From Odobenus rosmarus divergens (Eukaryota; Chordata; Mammalia; Carnivora; Odobenidae): a DNA stretch of 64,000 bases. Positions 27,801 to 42,800 of this stretch are shown here, piece after piece; within the stretch, counting starts at the first letter, position 1, and each line of letters begins with the position of its first letter. The notes below the pieces were generated by a model. That model saw only the letters and a list, made by a program, of their open reading frames with translations. It made no database searches and was not told the DNA's origin. The position numbers and the translations under genes are program-made. The DNA is taken from NCBI RefSeq assembly GCF_000321225.1, contig NW_004450562.1:813677-877676 (forward strand), given 5' to 3'.

Positions 27801-30800
27801 GAATAGTTTTAGTTGTAGTTTTTAGTAGTATCTGCATGCATCAATTTTTAAACTTTATACTTAAAATTACCATCCAGGGGTGCCTGGATGGCTCAGTCAG
27901 TTAAGTGTCCGACTCTTAATTTTGGCTTGGGTCATGATCTCAGGGTGGTGAGATCAAGCCCTGCATCAGGCTCCACACTGGGCAGGAAGCCTGCTGAAGA
28001 TGCTCTCTCCCCGTCTGCCCCTCCCCCACTTAAAAAAATTATCATCCAGAACTATAGATTTTTTTTTTTTAAAGATTTTTATTTATTTATTCATGAGAGA
28101 CAGAGAGAGAGAGAGAGAGAGGCAGAGGGAGAAGCAGGCTCCCAAGGAGCAGGGAGCCTGACGCGGGACTCGATCCCAGGACTCCAGGATCATGACCTGA
28201 GCCGAAGGCAGACGCTTAACCATCTCAGCCACCCAGGCGCCCCAGAACTATAGATTTTTGCAAAATGTCTTCTATCAAGGCTAATTTACTGCCTTTCAAT
28301 AGTCAAAGTGCTTTCGGGAATGTGGAAAAGTACAATTCAGATTTCATTCCTTTTGTTAATGTAAAATTATTAACAACTATAAAACTCTTTCATATAGGCA
28401 AGTCAGCCCTGTACAGAGCAGAACAGACAGCCATGAAAGCCATGCAAATAATCTAACTTGGAGATTTCTATAAGAAATCTATCAGTGCTGAAAATGTCTC
28501 CCATCAGAATCGTCCCTTTAGGTTACTACATTATTTTCAGAGTACATCTGTTAAAATGTAAATGTTCACTAAGAAGGAATAATTACTATATATATAAAAA
28601 AGAAACAGTTCCTAACTTTTTTAAACTTGAGCATAGTTCACTCATTAAAAATTAACCGGTAGTTAAGTCCACTCTTTCAAGGAAAATAGGTAATATAAAG
28701 ATCAAGTACTAAAGGGCTTACATATTCAAAGTAATGACACTTACGACTTACCTCTAAAATCTGACTAGCTCTAGGTAGTGGGTGCCCATCAGCCTGGACC
28801 ACTGTTATCTGAATAGGAGACTGTGAGAGAATGCTGGAAGAGCTAGCACAAGTCTAAAAACAAAGAGAAAACACAGGTACTTTTTCTCTGGATAATATTA
28901 AACACAGGCAAAATTTAAAGGTCGCTAAAACGCTACCTAGGGGACACCTGGTGTGTACTTATGCTTGCAAGTATCACTTATGTTCGATATAACCTTGTGG
29001 CAGATACCACATGGTCAGTGGTAGAGTTTCGTGGTCATCTAAAAAATTGCAGAGCTCTTTTACAAGAGCCTAAACGAGGTGCCTCAGGCCTCTACACTCA
29101 TGTACATAGTAAGATAATTTACAGAATGCCAAACAGAGACCAGATGAGGTCATAATTAAATTCAAAATAACATTGTTTTACAGTAACATATGAAAAATAA
29201 TTTTTAAAAAGCTTTATGATATGAACATGGCTTAGCATTTTAAAAAGTAAAATTAAGATATCTTATATTCCAGGGGTGCATGGGTGGCTCACATGGTTGG
29301 GCATCTGCCTTCGGCTCAGGTCATGATCCCAGGGTCCTGGGATCGAACCCCACGTCTGGCTCCTGGCTCAGTAGGGAGCCTGCTTCTCCCTCTCCCTCTG
29401 CTTCTCCCCCTGCTCATGCTCTATCTCTGGGTCTTGAATGAATAAATAAAATCTTAAAAAAAAAAAAAAGATGTCTTATATTCCATAAATGCTTCATTTT
29501 GATACTCTTACCTTAGATTGGTCAAGAATTTGAAATTTTTCCCATACTATTTTATCACTTTCAAATTTTTTCCACGGATTGTTCCGTTTTTCAGAAGCTT
29601 CTTTTTCTTTCTTCTTTAAAGCAACCTGTTCATCTGTAAATAATGTCCTTTTTAAAAAAATGTACAAAAACTGTAAAAAAAAAATCATGTAAACAAATCA
29701 TGACCTTAAAGAGTGCAGAATCCAACACAGATCTAATCAAAATTGTTTTTTAGGGAGATTAACTCAGAAGACAGAGAAGAATTTTAAGAGATAAGGAATA
29801 AAACATTTAACCAGAACCAAACCTAAGTAGGGCACAAATGGATATAAAATGTTTATTATAATTAGCAATAAAAATCAAATTTTTCAGAACATATTTTATA
29901 TTATGCAAATTATTATGAGGTTCTACTGTCCTGTAATGTTCATTCAGTTATAATAAGAGACTGAAAAGATAAACCTCTGGATTCAGAGAAACTCAGAATC
30001 AAATACAAGTTCAACCACTTCCTATCTATGTAACTGTGGGCAAATTGCTGTTCACCTTCCTAAAACTCAGTTTCTTCTTCTGTAAAATAAGAATAGTGTC
30101 TATCTATTTCAGTACAGGGCCTAGCACAAAGTAAATATGTAATAAATGTCAGCCACTATTATTCATAACTGAAGAGTAAAAAAACAAAATCTTCTGTCTA
30201 ACAAACTGATATAAAAACTAGGTCCCAAATCATCAACAGTTCTTAAAAATTCAGATTTGTATAAACTTAAATTTCAAGAATATTAAGGAAAGCATGACTT
30301 CAACAAAGATAGATGTGCTTTTTTTTAACAGGATCAAATAAAAGAAAGTAATCTTTTTAGATAATACAGCATAAAACACTTCAATCATTTCCAAGTAGTT
30401 CCAACTTCAGAAGTTTGGTATTACAGCTTGATAAGCAAAATTTGAATTGAAAGAAAATATTTAAAACTGAAAGTATGATATACACACATCAAATCTCCAA
30501 ACCTTCAGATACTGCTACCATACATTTAATTTCTTCAAACTTTTGTTACCTTTACTTCCAACATCAATTCATTCCCAATTTCTTCTGCTTATCTCTTTTT
30601 TCTATCACCTGTCTCAGCAGCGTTATGACTGCCTCACAGGACTTCCTAGTTGAGTGGAGGGTGAAGCCCATCTTTATGCTTTTAGTACAGCTATTCTTAA
30701 GTACAACTGCTACTTCACATATTTTCCAAATTCTGACACCTAGACCATTAAGTCTAGTCCAAGAAGAGTTTCTTAGTTACTATCAATATTTTAAGACCTT

Positions 30801-33800
30801 AACAGAAATGATAAATTTTTGTTATAAGGTCTATAGGCTGATAAAAAGCAGTAAGTTTGTTTTTGTATGGAATATACTTAATGATACCATATTGATTCTT
30901 GATCAGAATGTTTTATTTTAAAGAACGAACTCTATTTTTAAATAAAACCATCTTTAAATCCATAGGATTTCTATAATGGAAAAATATGAAAATGGATTCT
31001 CAGGAAATGAGAAAAGTTCAGGAATCTTTGAGGTCCAGAATATACTGATGACATTAATGCTTATTGCTCACCTCTGGTCTTCCTGTACACACAGAGAGAC
31101 TACCAGACAAAAAGACACAACCTAAAGGAATATAAAACCACAAAGCTTTCTACATATTGCAGCAAACTAGTCTAGATGGCAAATGTTATAAAACAAGATT
31201 TTTTATGGTATCATACTGAAAGATATATTTCAACCTCAATATATATTCCTTAAGGCAACAAAACTATAATAAAAGGTATAATAATAACCTACCAAGCTCT
31301 TTCTTCCACTGGGCTTTTTTTGCTTCCAACAAACTTCTGTCACGTTCTCTTTCCCCCAGAGTACTGAATATGTCAGCTGGTTTCCATACATTCTCTCTAA
31401 ACAACACAAAAAATAACAGAAATCTTGTATGTTTCTATACAAGCTACTCCATAAATATTAAGCAATAAACTTAAATAGCTCTCAGTCTTCAGAGTAAATA
31501 TTTCACATGAAAGTCAAGGAAAAGCAAAACCATTTTCACAAGATGACTCCACAATAACAGATATGAGTTACGTACATGGCAATTTTCTGCTCATACTGCT
31601 TAGATGTCTCTTGATTTTTATTTAAAACAGATTTATTTTCATCCAGGACAGATGAAAGAGCCTCAGTTTTCTGGAATACTCCCATAATTTTCTCATCCTC
31701 TGGCTGATTGGAAATATTGTTTAAACGTAGACTGCCCTGACCTAGGAGGTAAAAATGTATGTTTTAAAATGAACGCTAAAATTGCATGTATTACAATACC
31801 TTATTTTGGCATACTACTACACACTTTAAAAACACTGCCTTACACATTACTAAAGTAATCACCTCTCACAACAGTCCTTCAGTGGGTATTATGATTCCCT
31901 TTTGTCAAAAAAGGAAACTGAGCCCAGAGGTTAAATGGTCCAGAGATACAGCCATTGCTATGTAACCTCTCGTGTCTAATATGAAAACAAACAAGCAACA
32001 AAAAAACCTCCATTTACTCTTGCTAACGATATTTTTACAAATAATATAAAACACCAATCACAATTTAAAGAATGCAAATAAGTTTATGAAAAACTCATTA
32101 CCTTGTCCTTATTTTTCTCATTTAGCTGGGAAATCAATGAAAACTTATTATGGACCACTGTCTCTATGCCTCCGTTCTATCTATTCCAAATGTTTTATAC
32201 AGGCTCCTATGCTTGGCTCAGAAATTGTTCTAAGTCTTCTTAATGTGCTAGTTTTCGCAATGAGGAGAAAGTGTATTTAATATGCAGATCATTATATGAT
32301 CAAATTCTGCCTTCAACTTTGTTGATATTGATATTCTCTCTCATTATACGTAGTAAGTTTTTATTTTTTGTTCTCTAGTCTACAATTCTAGCTTTAAAGA
32401 CCCAGCTCCCTCATTTTACAAAGAATAATCTAGACCAAGACAAGATAAATTACTCCAACTTGAAGACTTTGGGAATGTATAGAAGCTACCTGGTCCCCAA
32501 ATCAGTTGTGGGGCCTCTTCCTGGTGACTGTTAATGTTATTTTTATTTATCTCATTACAGCCTAACAAAATTTTAATGACATTTCTACTCATGTTAATTC
32601 CTTAGCTCAAAGCTAAAGAAATCAGAAGGCTTTTAAAAACAATACAATGCCCTAATGAAACAGAAGACATGTAACATTCTTCTACTCCTTCCAAGTCTTT
32701 TTTTTTTTTTTTAAGATTTTATTTATTTATTTGACACAGAGAGAGAGAGACAGCGAGAGAGGGAATAGAAGCAGGGGGAGTGGGAGAGGGAGACGCAGAC
32801 CCCCCACAGAGCAGGGAGCCCGAAGCGGGGCTTGATCCCAGGACGCTGGGATCATGACCTGAGCCAAAGGCAGATGCTTGATGACTGAGCCACCCAGGCG
32901 CCCCCCAAGTCTGTATTTTATATTGGTTAAAAAGATAGTGCTGCCAATCCTTAGCATGGATTAAGGGGCAGGAAGTACAATGCAGGGGCCAGGAAAATAA
33001 TCCTTTTCAGCAACTCAAGTCAAATATTCAAAGTAAGGTTCCTTCAATTTCACTAGAAATACTATAGTGATTTTTTAGAACATTTTATATAATTACTTTT
33101 AATGTAAGTAAAGCTTTCTACATTTTGGAATAAGTACAACATCTTTTTGTACTAAGATCTTTAGAGTCCACAGAACTGGGTTTCTTAAGGCTATGGTACC
33201 ATGACTGTAATATTCTGAGCATAAACCTTAAAATATGGCATATTATAGCTATGAAAGTAATTCTGCACAAGAATGTTCTCTAAAAGAATATTTTAAAAGA
33301 TCGTTACATGGTAAATTAGAATTTCAGAGGCAGTTATGTAAAATCCAAAGAATGAAAAATTCTAAAACACATACTGGTAAAATTAATATTAAAAATTAGA
33401 ACTTCAGAAAAACCTTACTTGTTTCTTCCTTTCCACTTTCAATCAGGGAAATGGATTTATTTCCTTGGTTCACAGTCATCAAAATCTGTTGTAGTTGGTC
33501 TTGTGTTAGACACACCAAACTGCTCTTCATATTTTCAGCTGTAATGTGTTTTTTGCAAAGCTTCTGTTTAGCTACTACAGATGTATTTATGGTGTTTCTA
33601 GCCTTCTGTATATTGGGGGTTGCAGGTGAAATCTCTTTCTGGACATAAAGACAGTCTTTATCTACATACTGCTTGCATAAATCCTTAGTGGGTGAAAAAG
33701 TCATACTATTTTTTTCACCTTTTGCCAGTGAAGTTTCTGAACCCATTCTCTTCTTTTGCAAAAGTTTTCCACTCCTGATACAAGTATTTTGGGTTGATTT

Positions 33801-36800
33801 TAGAATGTATCCAGTTTGTTTTGTTCTTAAAGGACATTTTGCAATCTTGGTCTTATTTCCCATCTGTTAAAACACCAAAAATTTATTCTTTATAACAGCC
33901 CATGAAAAATCAACAATTATCTTTACATAATCTGTGATGTTAGGCCTCTAAATTTTTTTCCATTTTGCTGTTAAGACACTATATCCATGAGACACTAACA
34001 TATAACCTTTGTAAATCTTCACTTGAAAGCTTCATTAACTGGAAATTATTTTATTTCAACATAATCAATACAGAACTTTTATTTTAGTTGTTACAGGACA
34101 TCTCCCTCTACTCCAGCTTTGAATCTGTCATGATTGTATCACTCAGACCATCTCTTTTCTTTATAGGTATCTATAGACCTGAGTTAGTGATGTAGATTAG
34201 TTATTTCTTGAATAACTTATGGGTCAACATCCTTCTAACATAACTATTTTTTTTTTTTTTTTGACACAGAGAGAGAGAGAGACAGCGAGAGAGGGAACAC
34301 AAGCAGGGGCAGTGGGAGAGGGAGAAGCAGGCTTCCCGCAGAGCAGGGAGCCTGACGCGGGGCTCGATCCCAGGACCCTGAGATCATGACCTGCCTTAGT
34401 TGCTTAACCAACTGAGCCACCCAGGTGCCCCACATAACTCCTATCTTAATTATTAGTGCTTTCATATCCACATAGATCATTCTTCCAATTCCCTGGCCTG
34501 TCATTTCCTTGAACTCTGTTCCTATATTCTTGTCCTCCATGCTACCTCAGCTACTCATTCTCATAGTGATAGCTTATACTAACCTTGTCACTACTCCGAA
34601 CTACAATCCCTCCATAATCTGTTTCAAGTATGGCACAATGACCAACACCCAATTTTCCCCAGCTCACTTCCTTGCATATCCCAATTCTGATAATTCTTTA
34701 ACTCAGCTGGGATCTATAATCTATTCATCCTACCACCTTCCTCTTGTCCTTTACCAATCTTAAATTCCATGATTAACCAAAAACCACCACCATCTTGTAT
34801 TCTCAACTGCTCTGCTCTGACATATACACTCTGCAAATCCCCAGACTGGTAAACTCTAACTCTTCACCTACACTGTGCCTGCACTCAGGAAGAAAAACAC
34901 AAAGCCACAATATCTAGTTTCACCTTAAATACATAACCCAAAACAACAAATGGGCCCTTCATGCTACTCAGTAGACATTTTGCAAATTCATTTACTCTCT
35001 CACTCTTTTAACAATTTCAACTTTCTCCTCTTTCCCAAAACTAACACTTTCTCTTTCATATTTATTCTCAGCTGAAGATCTTGATCACTACTGCACTGAA
35101 AATCTTACAGAGACGCATTCAGAAAAAACTTCCAAGTTTCTACCACTAAATCTGTACAAGCATCAGTACTCATACAAACTGCTTATACTCCTGTTATTTG
35201 CAGATATCCCCATAACCCTTTCTTTCTCCGGGATCTCTCCCTAGCAATTCTTTGCTTTCTCCTGAATCAACTGTTTCTTTTCTGCTAGATCACATCTTTA
35301 TCGTCCTTAAAAATACATGATCCCACTTTCTCATCTCCCACAATCCCATTCCAGCTAAGCTCTCACCCACACTCCACCAAAACTGCTCATCAAGGTCATC
35401 TTAATAACTTTTTACGCTGCAAATTCAGTGACTGATCCTTAGATCACCTTACCAGACTTATTAGCAGCATGTGACACAGTTGATTATTCCTCCCATTTTG
35501 AATCACATTCTCTATTTCATTTCTTGAGGACTCCACAATTCTGGTTCTTGCTGTTCCTTCTGTCTTCACTGGCTCCGTTTCCCCCAGACCTCTTAATGTT
35601 GCTTAGTCCCAGGATCTCTTAGCTCTAACTTACCTCATTCACTTGCTAATTTCACCTATCCTTGTGGTTCTAAGTATTATCCATATGCTAATGACTCCCA
35701 AATTTGTCTCCAGGATGGACCTCTCCTCCCCTAACTTGAGGTTCCACTGAACTATCCAAACACTTCCACTGGGTTATTAATAGTCATTTAAAACAGCATG
35801 CCCAAAACCAAACTCTTGATATCCCATCTGCCCCTAAAATAACTTCCTCCAGTTTTTCCCATCTCAGCTACCCATGACAAAAATTTTGGTATTATCGACT
35901 ATTCTCCCATATGCCACACTTGTCATCAAACCTTGTTTTGCTCCATCTTCAAAATATATCCTAAATCTGACCACTCCTGAACAACTCTCTTACCACCCCT
36001 CTACTCCAAGACATTAGCTCTTGCCTGAATTACTGAAAAGCCTTCGGATTTTCTTGCTTCTGCCCTTGCTCCCCAGTCTGTTCTCAACACAGCAGCCACA
36101 GTGAGTACCTTAATAGGTTAATTCAGATCATGTCACTTTCTTCAAAAGCTTCTAATGGTTTCCTATCTTACTTAGGAGGAAAAACTGAACTTCATACTAT
36201 GACCAAAAAAGACCTAATGATCTGTGCATTCTTCACACTTTATCCCCTTATCTGATCTCTCTGATCTCATTTTCTATCTTAGCCTCCAGTCACATGGGCT
36301 TCTTGGCTATTCCTAAACCTCCAGTTTTAGGCCTTAGCACTAGTCTATCCCTCTAACTGGGACATTCTTCCTTCAGATTCTACATGATGCACTCACCTCC
36401 TTCAAATCTTTGCTCCAACATCACTAATTCAGTAAGGTTTTCTCTGACCACCCTATTTAAAATTGTAGGTTTCCTGTTCTTTTTTTTGGGTGGGGGAAGG
36501 TTGTAGCAGGTTTCCTGTTCTACCCTCATACTCCCACCTACCTAGCATTCCCTTTTCCAAAGACTGCTGTGCCCCTGAAGTAACTGTGCTTCTTCCCTTT
36601 CTCTTTTTCTCTATAGCACTTTTCATCTTGTAACATCCTATATTTATTTTGCTAAATGTATGCCCATTCAACCCCTTTTCCAATGTAAACTCCCTAGGGC
36701 AGAAACGTTTGTATACTTTGTCCAGTACAGAAGAGTAAGTGGAACAGAGTAGGTAGGTGTTCAGTAAATTTTTGATTATCCTCAACTATACTATTTTAAA

Positions 36801-39800
36801 AACTGAATTCTCTCTCTCTCCCATATTTGTTCCCCCTTCCAGAATATCCCGTTTCTGTGGCACTGTTGTTCTAATCTCTCAGACCAGTAAGCATGGAGTC
36901 ATCTTTAACTTTATCCTCCTTCACGGTCTTCTTTAGCTTATGCACAAGTTATTGGTCATTTCTTCCTTCCAAATATCTTTTTCTCACCATTTACATGATG
37001 ATAAGCCTAAATTTAGGTTTTCATTACCACACTACTAGATTACAGCCTGCCTATCTCATATCTTTCCCCTATTTAATCCACTGTACATTTCAGCAAACCC
37101 AATTAAACTAAAATAATTCAGTGGTTGTTCAATCAAAATTAACTGCTTTTTATGTGCTCACCAATATGGAAAAGTGCTAGAGGTAAAGATTAATAAGATA
37201 CTTGCTGTCAAAGAGTGAGGTAGATACCACATGACTTTCACCCAGCTTATATCCCAACTCTCCTTGTCTTTCAGTAACTTACAAAATATATAACCACACT
37301 TTGACCAATACCAATCCTGTTTCACCCTACTTTTCAAAATGTACCTGTCCTATCAGCCACAAGATCTGTTTATCATCTCATCTACATCCTATTTGTTCCT
37401 GGCTTTAGGCTTTTGATAATACCAATACCACAATGTAAAATGCCTTTTTACCCATCCAACTTGTGGCAATTTTTAAAAAGTTTTTTAAAGATTTATTTAT
37501 TTTAGAGGGGGAAGGGAGGGACTGAGGGGAAGGGAGAAAGAGAGTCTCAAGCAGACTCCGCAATGAGTGCAGAGCCTGATGTAGGGCTCAACCTCACAAC
37601 CCTGAGGCCACGACCCGAGCCAAAACCAAGAGCGGGATGCTCATCGGCCTGTGCGACCCAGGCGCCCCTGAGGCTATTTTAATGTAACTAATTCTCTATG
37701 GGAGAGGTGGCAACCACAAATACCTGCTGTAAATTAGGCTTGGTAGGAACTGGAATGAGCTGAAGAGCATTTTTCTATCTAAAAGAGGCAGCCACCATTA
37801 AGAACCAGCCTACACCGCCAAACAGGAATCTGAGTCTACTTGCTAGATTCCCCAGTATTTCAAGAGAACCAAAAATGCCAGATTCTACATTAAATTTTCC
37901 TATTTTTAGATACTGACAGTTCACTCTAGTTTATGAAAGCCACTATATGGATTAGGCAAATTATCAGCAGATTGCACGTAGCTTATACTGCTGAGTCCTA
38001 CCACCTCAGTCTCTAACTACGATGTCACCTTTGATGCATACTGGCCTTTTCTGGGTCACTGATAGTTGAGCATTTCACATCTCTAATCAGATGCTCAAAC
38101 TGCTAAGAAGTGCAGCGCATACCATTACACATCTTGGAAGTCTTTCATTTCAGTCCCCTTTTTTCCATTTCACTAACCACTAAACATGTTCAGGAACTCT
38201 AAGACTCTTCCTGAACTGTAACTGGCCCATAACTGGTCTCCCCATCATAATCTGTCCTTCACCAAGCTGTCCAAAGCCCTTTCCTACAATACAAATTATA
38301 CTGTATGGACTCTGCTTTTCAAAATTTTTTAATGCTCCCTACACACAAATCAAGGAAGTTCAAACTCTGCGAGTATACATTTAAACTCTTTAAGACTGTA
38401 ACCCCCCCAAGCTTTATGTTCTACACTTTCCCAAGATACACACTATTCCCCAAATGCAAATTATGCTATTTTGGTGTCTTGCCCACTATTTTCTGAGCTT
38501 AGAATACACTCCCATACCTCCTTACCTATAAATAACTGCCTCATCTTTTAAGTTCTAATTAAAATGTCACCTCCTTTTACGAAGCTTTCCCTGTTCTCCT
38601 CGAGCCACAAAGAGCTGCTCTTTGCAGTGTTCTCTGCCTTTTATAATCCTACCATGGCATACATTATAGTCTACTTGTATTGTATAGTTATTTACCTGAG
38701 TGATATCATCACTTCCAGAAAACAAGGCCTAGGTTTTACTTTTTTTCCTCTGTCATAGAAGAAATATAGCCGAGAATGGCACTCCACTAAAATTTTACAG
38801 CTTTAATAAATCCTTGTTAAATAGAAACCTACTAATTGGAGCTCTAATTTGAGTAGAATTATCCTGCTACATTCCACTTACAAAAGAAAAAAATATACCA
38901 AAAAAATCTTCTAAAAATATTTCATAAAAAGGGGAGAGGAGGCAATGATCTGGCACGAGGTCCATATACATTCAGCTCAATTCTGATTACTTTTTTGGGG
39001 GCAGGGGGGCAGAAGGAGACGGAGAATCCCAAGCAAGCTCCACACACAGCTCGGAGCTCAAAGCAAGGCTTGATCTCACAACCCTGAGATGATGACCTGA
39101 GCCAAAATCAAGAGTGGGATGCTTAATTGACTAAGCCACCCAGGCGGCCCCTATTTTTTGTAGCTAAATGGCAGGAAAAAAACAATGAATGGAGCCAGCA
39201 AAAAATCATGACCTACCAAATAAATATTCATTATATTCAGGTTACTTAACAAGAAAAAGCAATCTAGCCCAAATAATTCCCCAAGTGTTTACTGGATCAG
39301 GTAAATTTTAATCGATCAAAGAAGAGTCTTCATGTCATAAACATTTTTATGTAGCAAGTTGCTCTTTTAACTAGTTTTAATTCTACCAATATTTTTCATA
39401 ATATAAACAAAGTCCAATGCATTTGTTTAATATTGGCTGAGTTTGGGCACCTGCGTGGCTCAGTCGTTAAGCGGCTGCCTTCGGCTCAGGTCATGATCCC
39501 AGGGTCCTGGGATCGAGTCCCACATCGGGCTCCCTGCTCAGGGGGGGCTTGCTTCTCCCTCTCCCACTCCCCCTGCTTCTGTTCCTAATCTCGCTGTCTC
39601 TGTCAAATAAATAAAATCTTTAAAAGAAAAAAAAATAATACTGGCTGAGTTTATCATTTATATGGGGCCAGGATCCCAAGGCTAGAATCAGAGAAAATAA
39701 CATTTTAAATTATAAAATATGCTACCTAACACTAATATAGTATACACCCTTTAGTGTGTCACTACTCTGATTCTCACATGTAGAAATTCCTGTGAAAAAA

Positions 39801-42800
39801 AATTTTTTAATGTTCTATATTTCAACTAACCTGTGAGATAATTTTAAGCATAAGAGTTTGGAATTATAAATTATTCATGACAATGAATCATTAATATTTC
39901 TCTCATTTCTCCTCCGTATAGGTAACCATCTTTACTTCATATTCCTTACCACAGATTTAAAAAAACGCAGAAGGGATTTAGAAAAAATTAAGTACTCTGC
40001 CCACACATGTGTTAAACCTGATGATGATGAGAGTTCAGTTGTGTCTAAAGAGAACACTATGAGGATGACAGTAATTCAACCTGTGAGGAAGGGGAAAACC
40101 AGAACCGTAGGTAGGTGTTGTAGTCACTCAGGAACTTCTCCCAGTAGAAAAAGAAAAGAAGTATGAAAAAAGAATTCACCAATAACTTATGGAAATGAGA
40201 ATCCAACATATAGCTGCAGAACTGACATTTGGGAGATTAAAAAGCAGATTTAAGCAAAAAAAGACAAGCACTACTGTTTTTGCTTTTTTGTCTTCTGTAA
40301 AGAGCAAAGAAAGAAATGAGGAGGATCTCAGCAACCCCTATAAATATGGGAAGAGAAGCTGCTTAAAATAAAATCAATATAGAAGGGAGACTTAAGTTGC
40401 ACCAGTATTTTTTTCCAGCTTTATTAAGGTATAACTGACAATTAAAAATTGTATATATTTAAGGTGTACAACTTGATATATGCATACACTGTGAAATAGT
40501 CACCACAATCAAGTGAATTAACATATCCATCACCTCACATAATTACCATCATCAGTATTCTGAAGTCCCCAAAGCAAGAGGAATAAAACCAAACAATTTG
40601 CCCTAAGACAGTAAATAATTTAAGATCAACATCGGCTGAGACACATTATTCCGGAAAAAAGAATCCTAGAATAAAATATTTCTAGACTGCTAGTAGAATC
40701 TTGTAATGATTCTATCAAAAGTCCAAAACTAGTAATTTTGTTATAGGCATGAAAGGAGACCACCATATTAAATTGGTTAAAAAGACAATGAAATGTCTTC
40801 ACAAATGTGGTGACTAAAGCAAATCCATTAAAGACATCAATAGAAGGGGAAAAAGGTGAAAGAGAACAGAGACCAGGGGAATATGGAAATCAACTATGAC
40901 AAGCAGCTTTTTATCTAAGATCTCAAAAAGGGGTGCATTATTTGTTAATGTGACTCAAATATAATAATTAGTTGCAATATTTTAATAGAGCAGGACCTGG
41001 GGTGCCTGGGTGGCACAGTCAGTTAGGCCTGTGGTTTCAGATCAGATCATGATCTTAGGGTCGTGAGATCGAACCTAGAGCCTCATGTGGGGGTCCGCAC
41101 TCAGTGTGGAGACTGCTAACAGTCCCCTCTCCCTCCTCACCGCCTCCTAAAATAAATTTAAAAATCTTAAAAAAAAAAATAGTGCAGGACCAGGAAAAAA
41201 TATACAATTTGTACTGTGACTAAAAAAAACACACAAGGTATATAGCTATATACCCTATTTAGAAAGAAATAACTTTTATAGGTAGCATGTGGAATTACTC
41301 TGATTATCATCACCCATTTATGCTGGATACTCAAGCAACTTCACCTTGATTAAACCTGGAAAAAATAGCAAAGTCATCAAGAGCTCAGAGGTGAAAGGTG
41401 CCACATCATCCAAACTGAGCTCTATTCAAGATACACAAAGACTTTAAGATGCTACAAAGATAAGAGAGGGCTACAGTACATTGTGGGAGAGTTGAAATTT
41501 CTGCTGACAGTTATCTAAAAATGGAAAAAGAAATAAGGAACAAGAAAAGTGGGATATCAGAAAGTTGTTAAAGTGGTAAAGGCATTTTGGGTTCCTGATA
41601 ATAATTTAAAAGGAAAATTATCATTAAGCTCAAGTATGATCTCTTAAAGGAGAAAGCAAAATGCATATACAATTTGGTGAATCAAATACACCGTTTTGGT
41701 GTGGGAAAATGGAATTTGAGTATGAAAAGAAAAATATTTTCATTTTAAAGTGTGAATATGTATTTTTAAAGATCTCAGGAACTGCACTGCCCAGCATAGT
41801 AACTACTAAATTTACATTAAAAATTAAATAAAATTAAAAATTCACTTCCTTCGTCACACTAGCCACATTTTAAGTGCTCAATAACTACACATGACTAGTG
41901 ACTGGCTACCATCTTGGATAACACTGATCTTAGAACATTTCCCTCATCACAAATAGATTTATTGGACAGCACTGATCTAGAGAACTTTTTAAACTGAAAA
42001 ATTATGATCCTATTTCTGTGAAAGGACCAACCTGAAAGCAAGAGAACAATAACTTCTCATCATTATCCCATACCCCTTATAATATATTGACAGGAATTAT
42101 TTTCAAACCACTGTAAAGAAAACCACATTTTACATTCAAAAAACAGGTCAGGTCATTTGGCTTACCTTCACAGAATTTTTTGATTTACATTCTACAAAAG
42201 AAAACAATAATTACTGAACTATCAAACAAAAACATACTAAGGCAGTCACAAAGGAAAATTTTAATTAGCATTGTTTTAAGAAGATACTTAGTAGAAATAT
42301 TAACCCCCAATGCATTAACTTTAGGCCCTGTTTGGGTGTTCTAACTTTTACAGTGTAGTGCAAGTATTTCTATTTCATTTCTGTTTATTTTCCAAGATAA
42401 AACTATAAACAGATCAGAGAAAAAGAAAATAATGTGAAAAAGAGGACTACCAAATATACGGAGTTTAAAACTAATACTAAAAATGACTTTAGCAACTGTG
42501 GGCTTATTACAAATTTAATTTTCTAGAACAACACACTTTACATGCACAGAATATAATCACATAGATTTCACCTAAATTATTCATTAGGCAACATATTAAA
42601 CATGAAATATACTGAACCATTAAATTTTATGAATAAATACTGACAGTGGTAAGCAGTGATGTAATCTGACTTTACTTGGCTAAAAATAAATCTGAGAAAG
42701 TTAGCCAAAAAACAGCTTTTTGTAAAATATCATTTAAATATTACTCTATTACAAGCAAAAAGTATATTAAACTCGTATAAATTTTACATAGGAATTTAAA

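Noticed and set aside
30475..30921. 148-codon plus-strand open frame in CCDC66 intron 6
   Set aside because: Hydrophobic, AT-driven composition, no recognisable domain, no splice or promoter context; antisense to the host gene. Chance is the simplest explanation.
33451..33870. Two 65-codon plus-strand frames
   Set aside because: Shadows on the opposite strand of CCDC66 exon 4.
34509..34763. 84-codon frame in CT-rich DNA
   Set aside because: Lies within the probable L2 element; no evidence of function.
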